This document shows, in pieces, positions 42,762-49,872 of a stretch of 64,000 nt of DNA. The stretch comes from CALOBA01 sp942491465 (GTDB lineage: Bacteria; Pseudomonadota; Gammaproteobacteria; Chromatiales; Chromatiaceae): positions 19,308 through 83,307 of the forward strand of contig CALOBA010000044.1 in the NCBI GenBank assembly GCA_942491465.1, in the 5' to 3' direction. Within the stretch, counting starts at the first letter, position 1; every line of letters begins with the position of its first letter. A program made the position numbers and the translations under genes. Under the pieces are notes generated by a model. It was not told the DNA's origin, ran no database searches, and saw only the letters and a list, made by a program, of their open reading frames with translations.

Positions 42762-43919
42762 ATGGCCCTGGAAAGTAACGCCGAGTCCAGCACGAGGGGG
42801 CGCTCGCTGTCCGTGGTGCTGCTGGCCACCACCGCCTGCAACGCCGCCTGCGACTACTGCTTCGAGGACCGCGGCGGCGACCGGCTCGACCTGGAGCGGC
42901 TGCGACGCATCATCGACGCCGTGCTCGCGCACATGGACGCGGAGCGCATCGCCCATCTGACCCTGCACTGGCAGGGGGGCGAGGCCCTGCTGCTGCCGCC
43001 GCGCTGGTATGCCCAGGCGCAACGGTTGATCGACGCCGCCGCCGCGGCCCACGGCAAACAGGTCGAGCACGGCCTGCAGACCAATCTGCTCGGCTACGGC
43101 CCGGACTGGGACGACGTCATCGCCGAGATGTTCGGCAACAGCATCAGCACCTCGGTCGACTACCCGAACCGCTACCGCCGCCTGCCCGGCGGCACGCCGG
43201 CCGACTACGATCGCCTGTTCCGGCGCAAGCTCGACCTGGCCCGGGCCGCCGGCATCGACGTCAAGGCCATCTCGGTGCTGAGTGGAGCGACGCTCGCGGT
43301 CGGTGCCGCGGCCTTCTACGCGCACATGGTGGACGACCTCGGCATCACCGACTTCCAGATCAACACGCCATTTCCCGGCGGCGAGTCAAACACGGCCAAA
43401 GCCGAGCTGGACCTGGACCTGGACGCCCTGACCCGCTTCCACTGCGACCTGGCCGATCTCTGGCTGGAGCGCGCCGACCCGCGGGTGCGCATCGGCCCGT
43501 TCGATGCACTCCTCGACATCTTCCGCCAACGCGACGGCCAGCTACCCTGCATCTTCGCGCGCAACTGCACCGACCTGCTGATCGCCATCGACCCCGCCGG
43601 CAATGTCGCCCAGTGCGACTGCTGGGTCACCAGCTACCCCGAGCAGCACTTCGGCAACCTGTTGGCGTCGCCGTCGCTGACCGAGCTGCTGCGCGAGAGC
43701 ACCGCCCGGCGCGGCTTTATCGACCGTCCGGTGCGGCTGATGGCCGGCGACTGCATCGACTGCGACTATCTCGCCCTCTGCCACGGCGGCTGCCCGGTGC
43801 GCACCTATGCCGCCCGCGGCCGGCTGGCCGAGAAAGATCCCTACTGCGCGCTCTATCGCGGCCTTTTCGCCCACATGGAGGATCGGGCGCGTCGGCAATC
43901 GTCATCCCCGCCCCCCTGA
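42762..43919 (+). CDS. radical SAM/SPASM peptide maturase
   Basis: A 385-residue enzyme. The SAM-cluster motif is CNAACDYC (C26, C30, C33). WQGGEALLLPPRWY, LQTNLLGYGPDW and ISTSVDYPNRYRRLPGG follow the pattern of peptide-modifying radical SAM enzymes of the anaerobic sulfatase-maturase/cyclophane type. The C-terminal SPASM region has CIFARNC, QCDC and CIDCDYLALCHGGCPVR, enough for two auxiliary [4Fe-4S] clusters. It presumably acts on the WxN peptide two genes upstream. ATG 42762 follows the partner gene by 8 bases. Confidence 0.88.
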   Translation: MALESNAESSTRGRSLSVVLLATTACNAACDYCFEDRGGDRLDLERLRRIIDAVLAHMDAERIAHLTLHWQGGEALLLPPRWYAQAQRLIDAAAAAHGKQVEHGLQTNLLGYGPDWDDVIAEMFGNSISTSVDYPNRYRRLPGGTPADYDRLFRRKLDLARAAGIDVKAISVLSGATLAVGAAAFYAHMVDDLGITDFQINTPFPGGESNTAKAELDLDLDALTRFHCDLADLWLERADPRVRIGPFDALLDIFRQRDGQLPCIFARNCTDLLIAIDPAGNVAQCDCWVTSYPEQHFGNLLASPSLTELLRESTARRGFIDRPVRLMAGDCIDCDYLALCHGGCPVRTYAARGRLAEKDPYCALYRGLFAHMEDRARRQSSSPPP

Positions 43920-43969
43920 GCACGGCTTATACTTCGCGCCCATCCCGACCGCCATCCGGACCCCAGCGC

Positions 43970-45124
43970 TTGACTACCACCACCGACACGCCCGCCCCCC
44001 TCACCCGCGCCCAGGCGATCAGCCGCGCGACCCTGATCGGCGCGGCCTGGAACGTCCTGCTCTGCATCATCAAGATCGTCATCGGCTGGCTCGGCCAGTC
44101 CCAGGCCCTGGTGGCCGACGGCATACATTCCCTCTCCGACCTGCTCTCCGACGTCCTGGTCTGGTTTGCCGGACGCAAGGGCAGCGAGGCGCCGGACGAG
44201 CGCCACCCCTACGGCCACGGCCGCTTCGAGACCATGGCCACCCTCGGCCTCGGCCTGCTGCTGCTCATCGTCGCCATCGGCATCGGCTGGGATGCGGCGG
44301 CGCGGCTGTTCGAGCCCGAGGCCCTGCTCACGCCGACGTCGATCACGCTGGTCGCGGCGGTGCTGTCCATCGGCATCAAGGAGTGGCTGTACTGGTACAC
44401 GCTGGGCTACGCCAAGCGGGTGCGCTCGGATCTGCTGCGGGCCAACGCCTGGCACCACCGCTCCGATGCCATCTCGTCCATCGTGGTCCTGATCGGCATC
44501 GCCGGCACCATGGCCGGGCTGCCCTACCTGGACGCCATCGCCGCCTTCGTGGTCGCGCTGATGATCGCCGGCATCGCCCGCGAGCTGGGCTGGGAGGCCG
44601 TCCGCGAGCTGGTGGATACCGCCCTCGACGCCAAGCGCCTCACGACCATCCGCCAGACCATCCAGCACGTCGCCGGCGTGCGCAACCTGCACATGCTGCG
44701 CACCCGCACCATCGGCGGCCAGGCGGTGGTGGATGTCCACGTCCTGGTCGATCCCTATGTCAGCGTCTCCGAGGGCCACCTGATCAGCGTCATGGTGGAG
44801 CAGCGCCTGAAAAAGGAGGTCGACGAGGTCCGCGACGTCATCGTCCACATCGACCCCGAAGACGACGAGACCGCCCGCCCGACCATGGGCCTGCCCCTGC
44901 GCCCCGAGGTGCTGCGACGCCTCGACCGGCTCTGGGCCGACATCCCCGAGGCCAAACACCTCAAGCGCATCCTGCTGCACTACCTCGACGGCCGCATCGA
45001 GGCCGACGTCTTCCTGCCGCTGGGGGACTGCCACGGCCCCGACGCCGACGCACTGCGCAAGCGCCTGCAGCGCGCCGTTGACCTCGATCCGGACTTCAAA
45101 CGAGTCAACGTCTACTTCGGCTGA
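43970..45124 (+). CDS. cation diffusion facilitator family transporter
   Basis: A 384-residue inner-membrane divalent-metal/proton antiporter. It has six predicted spans. The metal site is in DGIHSLSDLLSD (TM2) and HHRSDAISS (TM5), and the cytoplasmic C-terminal domain has EGHLISVMVE and VIVHIDPED. An extra C-terminal segment (about residues 310-384, ADIPEAKHLKRILLHYLDGRIEADVFL) repeats the cytoplasmic domain pattern. The start is taken as TTG 43970, since the conserved N-terminus LTRAQAISRATLIGAAWN begins shortly after and no ATG fits. Substrate (Zn, Fe, Mn or Co) is not decidable. Confidence 0.88.
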   Translation: MTTTTDTPAPLTRAQAISRATLIGAAWNVLLCIIKIVIGWLGQSQALVADGIHSLSDLLSDVLVWFAGRKGSEAPDERHPYGHGRFETMATLGLGLLLLIVAIGIGWDAAARLFEPEALLTPTSITLVAAVLSIGIKEWLYWYTLGYAKRVRSDLLRANAWHHRSDAISSIVVLIGIAGTMAGLPYLDAIAAFVVALMIAGIARELGWEAVRELVDTALDAKRLTTIRQTIQHVAGVRNLHMLRTRTIGGQAVVDVHVLVDPYVSVSEGHLISVMVEQRLKKEVDEVRDVIVHIDPEDDETARPTMGLPLRPEVLRRLDRLWADIPEAKHLKRILLHYLDGRIEADVFLPLGDCHGPDADALRKRLQRAVDLDPDFKRVNVYFG

Positions 45125-45154
45125 GGGCCGGAGTCCTCAGGCCGTGGTCGAGGC

Positions 45155-46219
45155 TTAGCTGATGGGCGGCTCGGCGCCGTCGGGGGCGTCGATATCGGGG
45201 TCAAGGCTCTCCTGGAACTGCTCGACGGCGGCGGCGGCGGTGCCGGTCTGACTGAAGCGGGCGATGTGGTAGAGGGCCTCGCCTTCGTTGACCAGCGGCA
45301 GGTTGAGCTTGCCGATGACAATGCCCCCGACAGGGGACTCCACCGGGATCTCGTCGTCGCCGAGGGGGTCCGCGATCCAGCCCAGGGTCTCGGCCTTGGC
45401 GACGCGGGCGCCCAGCGGCTTGATGGCGCGCAGGATCCCGCTTTGGGGGGCGCGCACCCAGAGGCTGGAGCGGGCCACCACGGGCTCATGGGGACGGCGG
45501 CTGACGGCACGGCTGGGGCGGAGCATTCCCAGGCTGCGCATGACGCCGACGACGCCGGTGAGACCGGCGCGGATCACCAGCTCGTCGAAGCGCAGGGCCT
45601 CGCCGCCCTCGAACACCAGCACCGGCACGCCGCGGGCCTGGGCGGCCTCGCGCAAGGAGCCGTCGCGGATGTCGGCGTTGATGATGACCGGGCTGCCGAA
45701 GGCCTTGGCCAGCGTCTCGACCTGGCCCTGCTCATCGAAGCTGGCGCGGATCTGCGGCAGGTTCTCGCGATGGACGGCACCGGTGTGCAGGTCGACGCCG
45801 ACGTCGGCGCGGGTGACGATCTCTTGCAGAAACAGGTTGGCCAGCCGCGCGGCCAGGGAACCGGTCTCGGACCCCGGGAAGCAGCGGTTGAGGTCGCGGC
45901 GGTCGGGCAGGTAGCGCGACAGGCGCACGAAGCCGTAGCTGTTGACGATGGGCACGGCGATCAGCGTGCCGCGCAGCTGCTTGAGCGCCGGGGCGCGGAG
46001 CAGCCGGCGGATGATCTCGACGCCGTTGATCTCGTCGCCGTGCAGCGCGGCGCTGACGAACAGCGTCGGTCCCGCGCGCCGACCGCGGATGACCCGGGCG
46101 CGCATGACCACCGGTGTGCTGGTGTAGAGGGCCGGCAGCGGGATCTCGACGACGCGGCGCTCGCCGGGGCCGATGTGCTGGCCGGCGATGACCAGCGGGG
46201 CGACGGCGCCCTCAGCCAC
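45155..46219 (-). CDS. succinylglutamate desuccinylase/aspartoacylase family protein
   Basis: A 354-residue zinc amidohydrolase of the AstE/AspA type: HGDEINGVEIIRRL (zinc His and Glu), the DRRDLNRCFPG arginine segment, and DLHTGAVHRENLPQIR (second zinc His). The C-terminal part has a barrel-sandwich biotinyl-like domain (SSLWVRAPQSGILRAIKPLG). In many proteobacteria this gene follows a retropepsin-like protease and rimK. Here the start (GTG 46219) lies directly on the remnant of rimK. Substrate may be an alpha-L-glutamate-tagged or N-acyl amino acid. Confidence 0.88.
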   Translation of the reverse strand: MAEGAVAPLVIAGQHIGPGERRVVEIPLPALYTSTPVVMRARVIRGRRAGPTLFVSAALHGDEINGVEIIRRLLRAPALKQLRGTLIAVPIVNSYGFVRLSRYLPDRRDLNRCFPGSETGSLAARLANLFLQEIVTRADVGVDLHTGAVHRENLPQIRASFDEQGQVETLAKAFGSPVIINADIRDGSLREAAQARGVPVLVFEGGEALRFDELVIRAGLTGVVGVMRSLGMLRPSRAVSRRPHEPVVARSSLWVRAPQSGILRAIKPLGARVAKAETLGWIADPLGDDEIPVESPVGGIVIGKLNLPLVNEGEALYHIARFSQTGTAAAAVEQFQESLDPDIDAPDGAEPPIS

Positions 46220-46271
46220 GACCGCGGGTGGAGTAGGGCTGGGGGTTGCGCGACAGGATGGCGATCTTCAA
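46212..46271 (-). pseudogene. rimK: remnant of rimK (first 19 codons)
   Basis: Starting at TTG 46271, which overlaps the stop of the protease gene (TTGA) and is preceded by GGGAGAG, the frame reads KIAILSRNPQPYSTRGRG and stops. This is the conserved N-terminus of the RimK ATP-grasp ligase (MKIAILSRNPxLYSTRRLVEA), after which about 280 residues are missing. The break is immediately followed by the start of the aspartoacylase gene. It appears to be an internal deletion that removed nearly the whole gene while keeping both neighbours intact. Confidence 0.75.
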
Positions 46272-46759
46272 AGGGCTCTCCCATTGGGTTGATCCACCGG
46301 GGCTTGCGGATAGAGCAAGGCCAGGTCCGGCTGGCTGCCGGCGAGGTAGGACGCCTCAGGGTCCACCAGGATACGCCCATGCATGGCGGTGCGTCCGAGC
46401 AGCATGCGAAAGCGCATGCTGTCGCGGTCGGTGAGCGTGAGTTCGGCGGGCCATTCGGTCTCGCCGATGCGAATGGTTGTTTGGATGACCCAGCGCAGCT
46501 CGCGGTGGCCGCCGGAGTCGCTGACCAGGCGTTGATCGAGCAGCTCGGCGGTGCAGGTCTGCGCCAGATCGCGGCGACCCTGCACCGGGTGCACGGCGAA
46601 ACGCACCCGATCCCTACCGCCCTCGCGCAGACGCTCGACCCGGTAGCTGTGCAGACAGGAGGTGCGCGCCCCGGTGTCGACCTTGGCCTTGATGGCGGGG
46701 ATACCGAGCGCCGGCAGCGCCAGCCATTCGCGCCAGCCGACGGTGAGTTTGTGCGTCAT
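46268..46759 (-). CDS. retropepsin-like zinc/aspartic protease (RimB-like, DUF785)
   Basis: A 163-residue protein of the ATP-dependent zinc protease/DUF785 family. VGWREWLALPALGIPAIKAK leads to the retropepsin motif VDTGARTSCLHS at about residues 28-39, and FRMLLGRTAMHGRILVDP completes the fold. It is linked genetically to rimK, which makes poly-glutamate tails; the protease is thought to trim such products. The stop overlaps the start of the rimK remnant. Its ATG 46759 overlaps the stop of the lipoprotein gene upstream. Confidence 0.88.
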   Translation of the reverse strand: MTHKLTVGWREWLALPALGIPAIKAKVDTGARTSCLHSYRVERLREGGRDRVRFAVHPVQGRRDLAQTCTAELLDQRLVSDSGGHRELRWVIQTTIRIGETEWPAELTLTDRDSMRFRMLLGRTAMHGRILVDPEASYLAGSQPDLALLYPQAPVDQPNGRAL

Positions 46760-47469
46760 GGCAGCGCCCTCGGGGGGCTGTCGCCGTGGGTTGGGGCAGC
46801 GGGCAGCGGCAGCTCGATGCGCTGCGCCTTGCCGTCGAAGGGCTCCAAGTCGATGGCCAGGGCGGCAGGCTGGGGGATGTCCGGCAGGTAGGCGCTGCCG
46901 CTGAAGCGCGCGCCCGGGGCAAGCTCCAGATTGCCCAGGTTGCGCAGCTTGAACCACTGCCGGCGCTCGGCCTGGGCCTGCTGGGCGTTGGCGCCGGCGG
47001 CGCGGCTGAGGATGCCGACGATGCTGCCCCCGTAGGGGATGGCCTCGCCGGCGGCGATGCCAACGCCGCGCAGGGCGACATCGCCGGCGACTTGGGTGGC
47101 GACGTCCGGCGGGGCGCTGAGCGCGGCGCTGTCGTCGGCGGCCTCGAAATAGCGGCCGGCGGCGTCGCGCAGCATGACGCCGCGGATCTTGACGGGCTGG
47201 TCGGCCAGGTTGGTGATGTCGAGGCGGTAGTCGCGCCAGCCCGGTGCGCGTACCAGGGTGCCTGGGGCGTCTTTGGTGAGGATTGCCCGCAGCCGCACGG
47301 CGACGGTCTCGGTGGTGACCTCGGCTTGTGTCGGCGTTGGCGTCGAGGCAGCGGGGCGGGTCGGGGCTGGGCCGGCGCAGCCGAGCAGCACGGTGGCGAG
47401 CAGCGTCAGGCCGAGCGCGCGCCGGGCGGGCCCGGGGCGGTCGAGATCAGGGGGGCGGATGGGGTGCAT
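46756..47469 (-). CDS. predicted lipoprotein, unknown function
   Basis: A 237-residue protein with a basic N-terminus and a lipobox LLG-C (Cys31; ALGLTLLATVLLGC). The mature part is Ala/Pro-rich, then beta-strand-rich with segments such as YRLDITNLADQPVKIRG and ARFSGSAYLPDI. It is the first gene of the minus-strand unit with the protease, the rimK remnant and the aspartoacylase, with an ATGA overlap to the protease. Family not recognised. Confidence 0.75.
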   Translation of the reverse strand: MHPIRPPDLDRPGPARRALGLTLLATVLLGCAGPAPTRPAASTPTPTQAEVTTETVAVRLRAILTKDAPGTLVRAPGWRDYRLDITNLADQPVKIRGVMLRDAAGRYFEAADDSAALSAPPDVATQVAGDVALRGVGIAAGEAIPYGGSIVGILSRAAGANAQQAQAERRQWFKLRNLGNLELAPGARFSGSAYLPDIPQPAALAIDLEPFDGKAQRIELPLPAAPTHGDSPPRALP

Positions 47470-47513
47470 GATTGGCGCCTTGGCGGTTTTGGAGGGCCGG
47501 AGGGATGTGCGCT

Positions 47514-48533
47514 TCAGTGGTCCTGCTCCGACGGCGACGGCCGGTAGCCGTGGAGTGTCGCGCGCAGGCGCTCGATGACGGCGGCGCGCAGATCCAACGG
47601 CTCGACGACCTCGCAGTCGGGGCCGTATTTCAAGATATCCATGATCAGCTCCTCGGGATGCTCACGCCGGTAGGGCAGGGTGAGCTGATAGCGGCCGTCC
47701 GGGAGCCAGCAGTGGTCCTGGTCCGGGTGCCAGATCTCTTCGGCCACCCAGCGCGCGCGGTGCGGGCTGAAGCAGAGCACGGCGGTGGCGTCCGGCGCGC
47801 CGGCGAAGATGCCGAAGGCGCTGGCGAAGTGGGCATCGAGGGCATCGGCGGGGACCTCCTTGGCCGGGTTGTCCAGGGTCTCGGGGTTCGCGATGCGGTC
47901 GAGGGCGAACTGGCGCAGTGCGCCGGCCTGGTGGCACCAGGACTCCAGATACCAGTTGTTGCGGTACCAGGTCAGACGCTGGGGCGAGATGTCGCGGGAG
48001 GCGAGGGTCGGCCGCGCTTCGGCCTCGCCTCGGGACTGGTAGTGGATGCGCAGCCGGCGGCGCTCCAGCAGCGCCTTGGCGATGCGCTCGAAGCCGTCGT
48101 GGCTGGTGCGGCGCACGCCGATCTGCAGCAGGCGCACGCGCCGGCTGAGGTCCTCGTGGCCGATGCCGCGGTGCACGAGGATACCCTCGATGCGCTCGGC
48201 AATGGGCCCGGTCTGCTCGGCGATGTGGCCGGGCTCGATCTGGCGCAGCAGCTCGCGGGCGGCGATCAGCCCGTGCAGCTCGTTGGGCTGGAGCCAGAGC
48301 CCGGGCACCTCGTCGCTCGGCGGGCCGTCCTCGGGGCGGTTCTGCAGGTGCCAGCCGCGGCGCTTGGGGTCGTAGATCAGCGCAGCGCCGAATTCGTCGC
48401 GGAAGGCATGGACCAAGCGGCGGGCGGTGGACTCGGAGCAGTCGAGGTGCTCGCAGATGGCGCGTACGGTGATCGGGGTATGGCGGCCCTCGAGCAACTG
48501 CTGGAGGTCGGCCAGGCGATTGAGCTTGTCCAT
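47514..48533 (-). CDS. WYL-domain transcriptional regulator
   Basis: A 339-residue regulator. The N-terminal HTH (about 1-65) has LQQLLEGRHTPITVRAICEHLDCSESTARR. A linker and a WYL domain (about 150-225; LRIHYQSRGEA, WYRNNWYLESWCHQAGALRQFALDRI) follow. The C-terminal WCX extension has PEELIMDILKYGPDCEVVEP. WYL domains sense nucleic-acid or nucleotide ligands and control stress or defence genes. It lies upstream of the lipoprotein unit, so it could control it, although the target is unknown. Confidence 0.88.
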   Translation of the reverse strand: MDKLNRLADLQQLLEGRHTPITVRAICEHLDCSESTARRLVHAFRDEFGAALIYDPKRRGWHLQNRPEDGPPSDEVPGLWLQPNELHGLIAARELLRQIEPGHIAEQTGPIAERIEGILVHRGIGHEDLSRRVRLLQIGVRRTSHDGFERIAKALLERRRLRIHYQSRGEAEARPTLASRDISPQRLTWYRNNWYLESWCHQAGALRQFALDRIANPETLDNPAKEVPADALDAHFASAFGIFAGAPDATAVLCFSPHRARWVAEEIWHPDQDHCWLPDGRYQLTLPYRREHPEELIMDILKYGPDCEVVEPLDLRAAVIERLRATLHGYRPSPSEQDH

Positions 48534-48696
48534 GTCCTAAGGTGTCTGTCTTCTCGTTACGGTGGCTTTACACGGCCCTAAGATTAGCCCATCCGGACCG
48601 CGGGGGCGCGCCCGTCGGCCGGGGGGCCCCTGCGCTCGCACCCCCTGTGCGACAATCGCGGCTGTTGTGAAACCTGCATCTTTCCCATCCCAGACC

Positions 48697-49863
48697 ATGT
48701 CCAGCCGCCCCATCGCCGTCTTCGCCTCGTTCTCCGGCGCCGGTGGCGTCGAGCGGATGCTCGTGCAGCTGCTGGCGGGTCTGGCGGACTTGGGCGAGCA
48801 GGTCGAGCTGGTGCTGGTGCGCGATGAAAGCCCGTACCTGGCCGAGCTGCCGGCGGCGATCCGGCGGGTGCCGCTGGGGCAGACGCACACCCTGGCGGCG
48901 ACCTTCGCGCTGGCACGGTATCTGCGCGAGCGCCGCCCGCGGGTGCTGCTGGCAGCCAAGGATCGGGCCGGTCGCGCCGCGGTGCTGGCACGGGCGCTGA
49001 CGGGCCACCAGACGCCGATCCTGCTGCGCCTCGGCACCAACCTGTCGACGGCCATGGCCGAGCGCCTCCCGGTGGAGCGTTGGCTGCGCTACTGGCCGAT
49101 CCGTCGGCTCTATCCGCAGCTGGACGGGATCATCGCGGTGTCCAACGGCGTCGCCGCCGATACGCTGGAGATCTCGGGGGTGCTGCCCGAGCGGGTGCGG
49201 GTGATCCGCAATCCAGTGATCACGCCGGCGCTGCTGGCCAGCGCCGAGCAGCCCTGCCCACACCCCTGGCTGGCAGCGGGGCGCCCGGCGGATGCGCCGC
49301 CGGTGATCGTCGGCGCCGGTCGGCTGCAGCGGCAAAAGGACTTCCCGACGCTGCTGCGGGCCTTCGCCCGGTTGCGCCAGCGTCGCCGCTGCCGCCTGCT
49401 GATCCTGGGCGAGGGCGGTGGCCGCGCCGGGCTGGAGCGGCTGATCGCGGCGCTGGGCATCGGCGCCGATGTGGATCTGCCGGGCTTTCAACCGGCCCCG
49501 TTCCCGTTCCTGCGCAGGGCCTCGCTGTTCGTGCTGTCGTCGGCCTGGGAGGGGTCGCCCAACGCATTGACCGAGGCCATGGCGCTCGGCACCCCGGTGG
49601 TGGCCACCGACTGCCCCAGCGGCCCGTCCGAACTCCTGGACGGCGGTCGCTTCGGCCCCTTGGTGCCGGTGGGTGATGATGCCGCGCTTGCGCAGGCGAT
49701 GGCGGACGCACTGGAGCGGCCGTTGCCCAAGGCGGTCCTGCAAGGCGCCGTGGCGGAATACAACCAGGCGACGAGTGCGCGGCGCTATCTCGAGGCCGTG
49801 CATGAGGTGTCAAGTCGCAACGGCTTGAAAAACCCCTCCGGGAATCGACCTGTCCGGTATTGA
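48697..49863 (+). CDS. family 4 glycosyltransferase
   Basis: A 388-residue GT-B glycosyltransferase. The N-terminal domain begins FASFSGAGGVERMLVQLLAGL. The C-terminal domain has VGAGRLQRQKDFPTLLRAF, FVLSSAWEGSPNALTEAMALG and TDCPSGPSELL, the GT4 donor-binding pattern (E-x7-E). Donor and acceptor are unknown; such genes often act in lipopolysaccharide or exopolysaccharide synthesis, and waaA is 4 kb downstream. It starts ATG 48697 and ends 9 bases before the next gene. Confidence 0.9.
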   Translation: MSSRPIAVFASFSGAGGVERMLVQLLAGLADLGEQVELVLVRDESPYLAELPAAIRRVPLGQTHTLAATFALARYLRERRPRVLLAAKDRAGRAAVLARALTGHQTPILLRLGTNLSTAMAERLPVERWLRYWPIRRLYPQLDGIIAVSNGVAADTLEISGVLPERVRVIRNPVITPALLASAEQPCPHPWLAAGRPADAPPVIVGAGRLQRQKDFPTLLRAFARLRQRRRCRLLILGEGGGRAGLERLIAALGIGADVDLPGFQPAPFPFLRRASLFVLSSAWEGSPNALTEAMALGTPVVATDCPSGPSELLDGGRFGPLVPVGDDAALAQAMADALERPLPKAVLQGAVAEYNQATSARRYLEAVHEVSSRNGLKNPSGNRPVRY

Positions 49864-49872
49864 CCCGAATCT

